NCBI GenBank assembly: GCA_033032865.1
Contig: JAWHQI010000509.1
Location: 558,001-622,000 of the forward strand
Reading direction: 5' to 3'
From: Dactylorhiza incarnata
Taxonomy: Eukaryota; Streptophyta; Magnoliopsida; Asparagales; Orchidaceae
DNA length: 64,000 nucleotides
Below the pieces are notes generated by a model. The model saw only the letters and a list, made by a program, of their open reading frames with translations, searched no databases and was not told the DNA's origin. The translations under genes and the position numbers were made by a program. This document shows, one piece after another, positions 44,338 to 55,400 of this stretch. Position 1 is the first letter of the stretch, and each line of letters starts with the position of its first letter.

Positions 44338-44690
44338 AATAGCATAAAGTTAAAATGACAAAGCACATCATGCAACAGGAACTGGAATATCCTTTTATAA
44401 TTCAATATATTACGAAAATAATTTACTTAGAGAATTATCGAGATTTTAATGTTAACTATATATTCTAATTTATTTAGAAAATAATCTATTTCTTAAAGTT
44501 AACTACTTATTGATTAGGATCAAGAGCATCAATCAAAGGGCAAACATAATGTGGATGATCTAATTTGGTCACAAATTTCTATAAGGTCGTCATCCGGAAG
44601 ATTGGAACCAGCTTGTATGTTCAATACATTTTTTTAATGATTTTTCTGTCTTTTACTTTCAAGTTGTACTTTTATGTTTTCATTCAGTGT
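44338..44690. other. No supported gene
   Basis: AT-rich sequence between the copia and the gypsy remnant. Confidence 0.5.
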
Positions 44691-46560
44691 GATGATCGGG
44701 CAGTTTGAGCCCTTCATTTTATTTGACCTAATTTAGGTCGTTAAAAATACGTGTGCATGTGGTTTAGTGGGGGGACTGAACAGTTTCAGGAAGTTTCTAC
44801 CTAGAACCATTTGGTCGGCATGCTCGATGTTGAAGCCAATTATGCTTTCAACCTCCATGGTGGCTGGTGCCGACCCTAAGGAACACCAGTCCCCTTCCTC
44901 CTTTCAGCCATTTTCTACAGAGCCTCACCCCTCCTCACTTGCTCCAGGATCGCCGCCTCAACTTTTTCATTTACTGGCTTCCAATTTGCAAGCTTCCACC
45001 ACATCTCCCTCTCCTCCCACTTGCTCTGCAATCCTCCACAACCACCAACCCTCCATGTGGCTTAATTAACTAATCCTCTTCCTTCCACTAGTCCATATGA
45101 GCCATCTCAACCACCAACCCTCACTTCAGACTCCTATTCATCCATTCAGCCACACCGCGATCTCATTCGCCTCAATCGGACACTTACCTCCCACCACCAC
45201 CATCCCCCACCTCGAAACATTGTAACGGTTGTCGGAAACTACCCTTCCACCAAAATTCACAAATCACCTCAAAATCTCTTAAATTTTGTATTGACTCCCG
45301 AAACTACACACTAGCACCTACGCTTCGCACATACTACCACTTAAACCTACCCACCACGCTCTTTGTATTTAAATTGATTACTCGGTGAGTCTCATATTTA
45401 GTTTTTATGTTTCTTTACATTGTCCAGAGTTATTCTTAGTGATTATCATCGGTGTATAGTTTTTGCTCAATACTACACGTAAAATTTGTTTGAATTATTT
45501 GTGATCATGTGTGATTCTTGAGCAAGCCTTAAAATATTCTTATTCTGTTCATTTTGTGTTGTATATCATTGCATATTGACTCATACAGGTGCACTGCGTT
45601 AATGTTTGATTGTTATTTATTTATCATACATTGTATGCCCACTTACAATGTCATATAATGCTAATTCATTGTTTATCTATAACATTATCATGCGTCAGAT
45701 TTGGTATCAAAGCCCCAAGTTTAGGGATATAATTATTCTACATAGTGGTAAAGTATATTGAAGATCCATAGTAGGACCCAATAACCTTGATGCGCAAGCA
45801 ACTAGTTCTAACACTAAGATGACTAATATAGATTTAAGAAGCTCATATTAGATCAATTCAATCACATAGATACATGCTTAGATGGTGTGGGCACACAATT
45901 GAGACCTTTGGTTGAGATTCGATGATTTATAGACACCTAGGAGTTCAGAACAGGTCACCCCATCATGGTGAGACCTCACACGATCGTCTCCTGATCAGTT
46001 AGGAGAAACTCACAATTTTTATAACCAATATAACCATCACTTTAGAAATCCTAAGACGAGTCGTCCTTATCCTGAGGATCCTGATCTCGTTTTTGACAAA
46101 CCTCTAAGGGCTTCACAGGGTAGACCCCATGTCATCAGGTAGATCATCATCGCTCTCTTAACAGCTTTGCATGGAAACCATGTTGACCCACCAACATGAT
46201 TCAATTATGTGTGGATGATTTTATGATGACTAAAAGGACCCTCATAAAGGAGCACTATGTTGAGGACAACATTATTCATATAGTAAAAGGTGTGCTATTT
46301 TTGACACTAAATTGTGGACCCAAAGGCATAAAATAATTGGTTTCTGGATATGGAGCGCTATTTTGATTGGTACAAGATGACTGGCGAGCTCCGAGTGAGA
46401 CTGGCCAAGATGAAACTTCATGTTAACGCTAAGAATAAAAAAAATCTCAATACAAAAAAGTCATTGAATACATTACTTTCAAATCAATGTTGTGACAGGA
46501 GAAATAAAGGAACGGGATATACTCCCATTGTTCCGAATTAGCTTGAATCTTCTAATAGTG
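44690..46560 (+). mobile_element. 5' part of a decayed Ty3/gypsy element (LTR, primer site, gag start)
   Basis: A primer site TGGTATCAAAGC (one base off the tRNA-iMet match) lies at 45702-45713, after a long LTR-like sequence ending TCATGCGTCAGA. Downstream gag is decayed, but FLDMERYFDWYKMTGELRVR at 46340-46400 matches the start of the gypsy Gag capsid domain. No pol or second LTR follows. The outer LTR boundary is only approximate. Confidence 0.6.
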
Positions 46561-47890
46561 TTATAGAAATGTTCATAAACTTGGCCCCACTTGACCAGCA
46601 AATAGATTTCTTGAAGAGCATAGAGTACAATAACTCACATAATATTCTCTATTTTTTGCACATGGATTTGTTTGGTTTACTCCCTACTAATAATTTAGAA
46701 GGGAAGATGATGCATGACAAATGTAGTGATGTAGTGATCGTGCTCTAAAGAAACTCTAATAAGTGCATGTTAGCATAGTACATTAGATTGTCCAACATTA
46801 AATTGCAATGAATTCTGAAATTCATAATAGCGTTCACATGCATTCACACTACAGATTAGGTGTTAGAAACACAAGCACGATCTAATTAAAATTAAAGAGA
46901 GAGCACCTCCATTAAATGTTTGGCGAATAAGTCTTTAAAATAGAATCAAAATTGAACAAACTTGTATGAATTTAGATCCCGGACGATATATTCCTTCCTT
47001 GAATAAACAACAAAGAGTAATAATAACTTCAAATTAGAACTTGCCCAAGTAATCAGAGTCCATGGGAGTCGTAAGGGGTTAATTTGGAGTGATGGATGGT
47101 GTGATGGTTGCAGCCTGCACTGTACTCGGTAATCTGAATTGAATTTTCTGCAGTAGGGACAAGGCGCGGACGGTGTTTTGGGTGGTTGTGACTTTAGGAT
47201 TGAGAGGGAATGCAACAGAGTGGGTGGTCGGTGGAGTCGAATAGTGACTAGAATTGCTAGAAATTGATAAGTTGGCTGCTGCAGGGAGAGGATCTCAGGC
47301 CTGGAACCAGAAACGGGCTGCAATATGTGGGTCGATGGGGAATAGTAATATACGGTTGTTTGGGGAAGGGAATTAACAGTCAAGAGTGTTGAGGCTGAGA
47401 GATCAACCACGAAGTTCGGACTTGGGTATGGGCCGAGGTTACTGGCCTACCAAAGCAAAATCCACGGGTATAAGAGTAGGAAAGATGAGGATTATGTTAC
47501 TCAAACAACTCCAATTGTAAGCGAGCCGAAACTAGGAGGTCCTACCGTACCCCGAGAGTGTATAGAAACTCCCTCTATCAAACCAAATGTTGTGCTAAGT
47601 TAGGGGAAAGAGGCAGGCTCCAAGTGTGCAATAGAGAGTTCGTTCGTTCAAGGCAAGGTTTCCTGTGGGTTTTTCGCACTGTCTTTTTCCCTCAACATTG
47701 GGTCGTATTTATAGGTATCGACAGGGGTATAAACCCTAGCCAAAGGTAGTCCCCACCTCTACGCGAGGTCAATAAGGGCGCCAGAGAACTATTCTCGTCG
47801 TCTGGAGAGGAGTGTTGTCCCGGGCGAGGTGGCTGCGAGCTGTTGGTGAGGTGATGCGGGGGAATTTTGGTAATTCTCTTTCTTGGTTGT
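46561..47890. other. No recognised gene
   Basis: A 154-residue minus-strand frame (46946-47410) ends in a hydrophobic stretch but shows no known motif. From 47560 on, the sequence resembles the start of the Tat-type LTR or 3' region that holds the 98-bp repeats. Confidence 0.45.
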
Positions 47891-47894
47891 CCAT

Positions 47895-48330
47895 GTTAGA
47901 TCTCAGCTACCACATGTCCCCCGGTGAGGTGGATTACATGTGAGCTGAATGTCCCAGACCGGACTTAGGATCAACACATTCTTGGTAGTCGCATGTCTGC
48001 GAGGCCCCCGGCGAAGTGGATTACAGGTAAGTTGAATGTCGCGTCGCGGTCCCAGACCGGACATAGGATCAACACACTCTCGGCTACCGCATGTCCACGG
48101 GGCCCTAGCGAGGTGGATTACATGTGAATTGATTGTTGCGTCGTGGTCCCAGACCAGACTTACGATCAACACACTCTCGTCTACCGCATGTCTACGGGGC
48201 CCATGGCGAGGCCGATTACATTCGAGCTGATTGTCGCGTCGCGGTCCCAAACCGGACTTAAGATTAACACACTTTCGGCTATTGCATGTCCGCGGGGCCC
48301 TTGGCAAGGTGGATTACAGGCGATCTGAAT
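47895..48330. repeat. 98-bp tandem repeat, four to five copies
   Basis: Landmarks GGTCCCAGACCGGACTTAGG, CGCATGTCCACGGGGCCC and GGTGGATTACATGTGA recur at 96-98 bp intervals (for example GGTCCCA at 48048, 48145 and 48243). The first copy lacks about 11 bp. CG-rich compared with its surroundings. Confidence 0.93.
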
Positions 48331-48919
48331 GTCGCGTAAGTTGTACACGAGTTGTTTCCTGCACTAGTCGTATTTTAAATTTAGGTGACTTCAGCTTGGT
48401 AGAGCTCGCTAGGAGGTTATTCCCCGCCCCATCTCTCAGCAAACCGTCAGCACTCAGAATGGCACAAGCATCTGAGGGGTAAGCAACCAACGTGTAAGGG
48501 GGAGTTGATCTCGGTCGTCAATGCGGAGGCTTGGATTTAAAGACATGCACCCTGGGATGTCGACTATTCGCATGGTTGAACGGCTATGAAAAGAGCGGTA
48601 TAAAGGTTTGTAGCCCTATGAGAGACTCTGGAGGAGAATACTCTCGGTCTATGAGAACGTCGCATGTCACCATAGACAACCAACAAGCAAAGGGGGGAGC
48701 TGATTTTGCTCGTCGATGCAGAGGCTTGAATTTAGAGTCATATCACCCGACGGTTTGGCTGACGTCTCGCGGAAAGGAAGTGTCTATTTGTTGTCGTTTT
48801 ACCAAGGGAGAAAGAGATATTAAATATTATTGAGAATTCGCCAGAGTCATATAAATCAAATGAGCTTGCAGAATTGCACGGAAAACATATTACAAAATAT
48901 TTACCTCAGGTGTCTCAGA

Positions 48920-50960
48920 GGCGAGGTTTCATGGGTAATACCTTTTTTAGGTCATCACCGCCCCACGGGTTGATGAGATACTCATCTTCGCATGTTGATA
49001 AGTGGTAGCAACCACTTTAAAGCACTTCGTAGACCAGGAACGACCCTTCCCAATTTGGGTTGAGCTTCCAAACGGCGGTTGATCTCCAAGCATCGTCAAC
49101 TTTCTTCAAGACGAGGTCAAACTACTTGACTTCCTTGATCCTCATGTGCTTGTTGAAGTGTTTGGTCATCCTTTATTTGATTTCTTTTTGCCTCATTGTG
49201 GCGACGTCCCGAGTTCCTCCACTAGATCCAAAGAAACCTTTTGAGTCCCCTCGTTCTCTAGCCTCCATTCTTCTTCCCCTTCTCCTGCTGCAACTACCTG
49301 AGGACTCCTTACCTCAAACTTCACTGGGATCAGCGCATTGGATCTGTGTGACAATTTGAAAGGATTTTCCTATGTGGCTGAGTTCGGGGTGTTATCAGCG
49401 CCCAGAGAACAGAAGGAAGTTGCTCCACCCAACTCCCCTTCAAATTCTTCGCATTTTTCTTCAGCTAGTTCACGATTAACTTGTTGGACGCTTCCACTTG
49501 TTTGTCACTTCGTGGGTGATAGACAGAGATAAACCGTAGATCTGTCCGATTTGCTCACAAAACTCCACCAATCTGAGGCTAACGAACTAATGGTCGTTCT
49601 CTATTATGATGGCAAAAGACACCCCTTATCGGCACGCAATCCTCCCCAGATGAAGTTCTTCACGATCTGGATTGTTGTTTTCGCAAGTGTCTTGACCTCG
49701 ATCTACTTAGAGAAGTAAACGACCATGACCAAGATGAATATTCACTAGCTACTGGCCTGAGGAAAAGGTTCGAACAAATCCATCCCCCAGATTGCAAATG
49801 GCTAGGGAGTAATGATGGACTTCATGTGTTGTGTCGACTGCAGGTGAAGAGGCGCATAGAGTTGGCATTAATGACACCTTCGGGCGAACTCCTCTGCATC
49901 TCTTCGAATGGTTGGCCAGAAGTATCATGCCTCAGCACTCTCTTCTCCAAAGTGCAGCTTCTCGAGTGACTGTCACACTCTCCTAAATGGATCTCTTCAA
50001 GTAGTTGTGGTGCCTTCACTTACGTTATGCACCTTGTTAGCGGTCCAGATAAGGTCTTCTGATATAAGTCTCCGTCCTAGAACAAATAGTAAGCCAATTT
50101 GAACTGGAACCAACTCTTGTCCTCCACCACTTTTGGATATTCCCCGACAGTTAGAAATTCTACAAACGATAGATCCAGAAAGGCTTCTGGACAATTTTTA
50201 TCAATTCTCCTTCTTTCATGGTTGGCTGAAAGAGTTCCGTTAAGGCTCCGCTAATCTCGGGTCATACGTCGCAGGTACGTAGATCGCGTCATTCTCACTT
50301 CTCAGCACGTGCTAAATACAGAAGAATCGGAACGTCCCGATCAGCCCTTTTACCTTGGCGAGGTTTAGTTGCAACGTGCGCTCTCAAATTTCTAACTCTC
50401 CATAGATTTGGGAGGCGATCACTTGAAAGTCGATATGCGCTCTCGGATTTCGAACTCTCCACGAATTTCCCTCCAAACTCTGTTGTCATTCTCAGCCTGG
50501 CAATCAGGGCCTCGTACTCGACCTGATTATTGGTGACTTCAAAGTGCATCTTTACCGCTCGTTCGAACTTTGCCCTGTTTGGGCCAACGAGGATCACACC
50601 TACTTCTACATACTTTTTCCTCAAATCCACATCAACGAGCATGCCCCAACATAACAGAGCCATCACATCTTCCCCCGTTGTCGAGGAAGTCGCGAAATCC
50701 GCTAGGAAGTCAGCAACTGTTGTTCACCCGGAATTCGGAGACCACTTCCTCTGCAACATAATCAATCTGAGAAAGTACCATCCCTTCAACATGGGCGAAC
50801 TCACATTGCGAGTTCATACACACCTTGTCTCCAACCACAACTTGCGCGAGTACAACCATTATATTCACTGAAAGCATCCTCATCTTTTCAGATACAACAA
50901 AATGTCTCAACAAGCCAATCGATCGTCGGTGGTAGATCGTTGATAGCTCTTTATGAACTC
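48920..50960 (-). pseudogene. Tat-type Ty3/gypsy pol remnant (archaeal-type RNase H, integrase)
   Basis: Minus strand. The integrase C-terminus at 48960-49110 reads FDLVLKKVDDAWRSTAVWK, then LNPNWEGSF and INPWGGDDL. Integrase core pieces at 49490-49740 are degraded. The second RNase H at 50295-50666 reads EVGVILVGPNRAKFERAVKM and FEVTNNQVEYEALIARLRM, the archaeal-type RNase H found in the Tat/Ogre lineage after the normal one. The link to RT is at 50710-50960. RT proper was not found. To its left, two related blocks at 48503 and 48698 (GAGGCTTG.ATTTA) are about 195 bp apart. Confidence 0.7.
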
Positions 50961-51060
50961 TCAAACCCCTAGACGGTGTTCGCTAGCTCTATATACAGTG
51001 TCTTGCCTGAAATGCCCGCTAGTCCAGTGGAGACGGTGGTTACGAGAACTGTGGAGAAGT

Positions 51061-51480
51061 GTTAGAGAGGCATGCAGAATAATGCATGTGAGCCATGCAA
51101 AGCAATGGAAGAGACCTGCGGGATAGTGTCTACGAGTCCTGCAGAGCAGTGTCTGCGAGTCCTACAGAGCAGTGTCTGCGAGTCCTGCAGAGCAGTGTTT
51201 GTGAGTCCTGCCGAGCAGTGTCTGTGAGAACCGTGGAGCAGTGTCTGCGAAAACCGCATAATAGTGTATGTGAGTCCTGCAAAGCAGTGTCAGAGAGAAC
51301 TGCGGAATAGTGTCTGCAAGTCCTACAGAGTAATGTCAAAGAGACTTGGGGAATAGTGCATGTGAGTCCTGCAGAGCAGTGCTTGAGAGACCTGCAGAAT
51401 AGTGTTTAAGATTCCTGCAGAGCAGTGTTAGAGAGACCTGCAGAATAGTGACCGTGAGTCCTGCAGAGCAGTGTCTGCGA
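51061..51480. repeat. 23-bp minisatellite, block 1
   Basis: Unit GCAGTGTCTGCGAGTCCTGCAGA, with positions 51146, 51169 and 51192 starting consecutive copies. About 18 copies with increasing divergence towards both edges. Both strands stay open in several frames because of the period, so Ser/Leu/Cys-rich frames are artefacts. Confidence 0.92.
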
Positions 51481-51639
51481 TTCCTGCAGAGCGGTATCGA
51501 AGAGGCCTGTGGAGGCGGGGAGCCCATCTATCCGCAGGTACGGTCCCACCTCTTATAAATATGGCATGAACAGTAAAGGGTGGGTGCGTGTTTTCTGGCT
51601 CAAGAGGCCTCCAGTACCCGCATGGCCCAAAACGATGGC

Positions 51640-51870
51640 AAACAGACTCGTGGAGACAGTGGCAGAGAGACCTACGGACACAGTAGCAGAGAGACCTACG
51701 GAGACAGTGGCAGAGAGACCTGCAGAACAGTGACAAAGCGACCTGTGGAACAGTGGCAGAGAGACCTGCGGAATAGTGTCCGCAAAACCTGCGGAATAGT
51801 ACTTACGGGACCTACAAAACAGTGTTTACGAGGCTTGTGGAACAGTAGTGAGGATGGTGTCAGAGAGACC
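51640..51870. repeat. 23-bp minisatellite, block 2
   Basis: Same family (GTGGCAGAGAGACCTACGGA type), about ten copies, separated from block 1 by roughly 160 bp of unique sequence that includes TATAAATATGG. Confidence 0.88.
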
Positions 51871-51989
51871 TATGTTATTTGTAATCTGACGTAATTCAAA
51901 CATTATATCAGTAAAACCACGCACGACTAAAGGTTTGCATTGTGTGAAACCTGGCCTCGTCGACCTTGGCACCCATCTCTCGCCTTGTC

Positions 51990-52142
51990 ATTCGTAAATC
52001 GGAGTATTCTTCCACCCACATTACCTCTCATTTATCTCATTTTCCTTTGGGCGAGGAGTTGAGGCACTTTTTTCACCACGAGCACGCGACCTTCAGATCA
52101 GGGTGGTTGGCGAACAGTGTGCTAAAATGATTGGGTGCGACG
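51990..52142 (+). pseudogene. Left part of an open frame split by the Reina element
   Basis: The plus strand before the Reina LTR encodes RDLQIRVVGEQCAKMIGCD, and the same frame resumes after the element at 57948 (AGKSSEGSRTISRSEFNLLL). It is a gag-like or coiled-coil reading frame, probably belonging to the Tat-type element whose gag continues at 58480-59620. I do not recognise a domain in this part. Confidence 0.55.
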
Positions 52143-52465
52143 TGATAGGAAACTACAACGGAAAAAGCTAGAAAACGGAAAGCAAAGGAAGAAGACGGCT
52201 AGGGTTTCTAGGAAAAGAGAATACCTGAATAAGATTTAGCATGAGAACCAAAAGAGGGGGGGAGATGGGTATTTATGTGAACCCTCTCCCCCTAGGGCCG
52301 GCCGGCCCCAAGTGAGGGCTGAACCGGTTCGGTTCAGCCCTCCTTCTCTTATTTAATTAATTGTGGGCTGAACCGGATGGTTCAGCCCGGTCTTTTCCCG
52401 GCGCTCCTTTTGGTCATCTGGCGTACTTGAATCCTCGAAAGCGCGTGTCGTCCGGGGGCATAACA
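52143..52465 (-). repeat. 3' LTR of the Reina element
   Basis: 323 bp. The last 17 codons of gag-pol (stop at 52414-52416) lie inside it. It also contains GAACCGGTTCGGTTCAGCCC and a related GAACCGGATGGTTCAGCCC, a short inverted motif pair. Confidence 0.94.
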
Positions 52466-55400
52466 CTCCCCTCCCCTTCAAGAGGCAGCTTGTCCTCAAG
52501 CTGAAAGTCCGGAAAGAACTCCCTGAACTCTAGTAAATCCACCCATGTGTTGTGGGCCTCGGACAGATCTTTCCACTTGACCAGAACCTCGGAACGGTAT
52601 TCCGTGCCATGTTTCTTCCAGCGTAACAGCAGTACATCCTCGGGACTGGGGCGTAGCTCGCCAGCCGTAGTAGCCTCGGGGAGGAAGGGGGTCACAGTGA
52701 CCGCCGCTCCTAGCTTCTTCTTCAGCAGCGATACATGGAACGTGGGATGAATTCTGGACCCTTCAGGAAGAGCGAGAGTGTAAGCAACCGGGCCCACCCG
52801 GTGAGTGATGCGGAACGACCAATAGAATCGGGGGGCTAACTTCTGATTGGCCCGGCGAGCAACTGAAAGCTGTCTGTAGGGTTGGAGACGGAGAAAGACC
52901 TCGTCCCCCACCTGAAACGTCCGCTCCGTCCGGTGCTTGTCAGCCTGTAACTTCATCCGGTTCTGAGCGGAACGAAGATTGTCCCGCAGGAGGACCAAGG
53001 TCTGATCTCTGTTCTGTAGAGCGCGATCCACGGCAGGAAGAGCAGTGCTACCCGGCTCGTAGGACCGAAGAGAGGGTGGTGGTCGCCCGTAGACAACCTC
53101 GAACGGAGTGATCCTGCTGGCGGTGTGAAACGAAGTATTGTAGCAATACTCCACCCAATGTAACCATCGTGTCCAAGAACGGGGCTCATCCATGACGAAA
53201 CAGCGGAGGTATGTCTCTACCCCCCGATTTAGGACCTCGGTTTGTCCATCTGTCTGCGGGTGATGCGCTGTGCTCATGCGCAACTGGGTCCCCTGTAGCC
53301 GAAACAGCTCCTGCCAGAAATTGCTAATGAAAACCGGGTCGCGATCGGAGATGATCGAACTCGGAAGACCATGTAGACGCACCACCTCCCGGGCAAAAAG
53401 ATCGGCAGCTGTCTCCGCGGAGTACGGGTGGCTGAGGGCGAGAAAGTGGTCGTATTTGGACAGTTTGTCCACTAGGACCAAGATCACGGTCTTGCCCTGA
53501 GAGCGGGGTAACCCGTCGATGAAGTCCATCGAGACCGTCTCCCAAATGTGCTGAGGAATCTCCAAAGGCGTGAGCAGCCCCGCAGGTGAAGTCGTCTCGT
53601 ATTTCTGTCGCTGGCACACGTCACACTGCTGTACGAAACGCTGAGCATCCCGTCGTAATCCCTTCCAAAAAATATTGGCCCGTAGTCGTTGTAGGGTGCG
53701 GAGCACCCCCGCATGGCCGCCAGTCGGGGAGGAGTGGAACTCCTGTAACATAATCTCCTTCCAGGTAGACGAGGCGGGAGTGACCACCCTCCCGTGGTAG
53801 TATAAGTGCCCCCCAACCAGCTGGTAACCCGGAGGAGTGGGGTGGCCCTGGGACAAGGCCTCCACAATCGGCTGAAGTTCTGGGTCCGCGGCGACCTCCC
53901 TCTGAATGGTACTCTCCGACAGATGGAAGATGGTACTCTCCGGTAAGCGGGACAGAGCGTCGGCCACCAAGTTCTCCTTGCCCTGCTTGTACACGATCTC
54001 ATAATCATACCCCAACAGCTTGGTCAGCCACTTTTGTTGGAGAGGGGATGCCAGCCTCTGATCCAAGAAATGCTTCAGGCTCTGGTGATCAGTGCGAACT
54101 TTAAAATGATGGCCCAGCAGGTATGGGCGCCACAGCGTCACGGCATGTAAGATTGCCAGCATCTCTTTCTCGTACGTGGAGAGGCCCAGGGTCCGAGGCG
54201 CCAAAGCTTTGCTGAAATAAGCCAACGGCCTCCCCTCCTGCATCAATACCGCCCCAATGCCAACTCCGGAGGCGTCCGTCTCCAGGATGAACTCCTTGGT
54301 GAAATCCGGTAGGGCGAGCACCGGCGTGGTCGTCATAGCCTCCTTGAGGGCGGAGAAGGCCCGCTCAGCTTCATCATGCCATGTAAAGGACTCCTTGTGG
54401 AGGAGCTGGGTAAGAGGGCGTGCCAATTTACCATAGTCCTTCACAAACCTCCGGTAGTATCCAGTCAGACCCAGAAAGCCTCGTAGTGCCCGCACCGTAG
54501 TGGGCCGTGGCCACTCCACCATGCTCTCGATCTTCTTTGGGTCCGCCCTGACCCCCTGGGCCGAAACCAGATGGCCCAAGTACTCCACCTCTGGTTGCCC
54601 AAACGAGCACTTCGACAGCTTGGCGTAGAGCTGATGCTGCCGCAGGATGGTAAGAACATGTGCCACGTGCTCGATGTGCTCCTCCCACGTCCGACTGTAG
54701 ATCAGGATATCATCGAAGAAGATGAGCACCGAACGCCGAAGTAGAGGCCGAAAGGTCTCATTCATCACCGTCTGGAAGGTCGACGGGGCATTGGAGAGCC
54801 CAAAAGGCATCACCAAAAACTCATAATGCCCATCGTGTGTGCGAAAAGCGGTCTTGTGGACGTCTTTCGTCTTCATCCGTATCTGGTGATAGCCGGACCG
54901 AAGGTCCAGCTTGGTAAACAAGCTCGCCCCATGCAACTCGTCCAAAAGCTCCTCTATCATCGGAATCGGGAACTTATCCTTGATCGTGGAGTCATTCAAG
55001 TTGCGGTAATCCACGCAGAAACGCCATGAACCGTCCTTCTTCTTTACCAAGATGATAGAGGAAGAGAAGGCGCTGGTGCTCGGTCGTATGATGCCGGTCG
55101 CCAACATCTCCTTCACACTCCTCTCGATCTCGGCCTTCTGGATGTACGGGTACCGGTAGGGTCTGACGTTTGGGGGAGCAGCCCCCTCTTTCATCTGTAT
55201 GTCGTGATCCCTAAATCTGGGCGGGGGAAGGCCCTTAGGCTCCCGGAACACATCCTCGAACTGAGACAGCAGTGTCTGTATCTCCTCTGGAATGTCTGGA
55301 GGGGTTTGGCCCGACGCCTCCACCCCCACCACCATGGCCATGGGAGAGCCCTGCTCCTCCAATAGCTGTAAGCTCCGCACCGAAATCTCCTTCAGAGGAG

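Noticed and set aside
47903..48307. 134-residue minus-strand frame with repeated RxCNP and GLGPRRD-like motifs
   Set aside because: Translation of the 98-bp tandem repeat.
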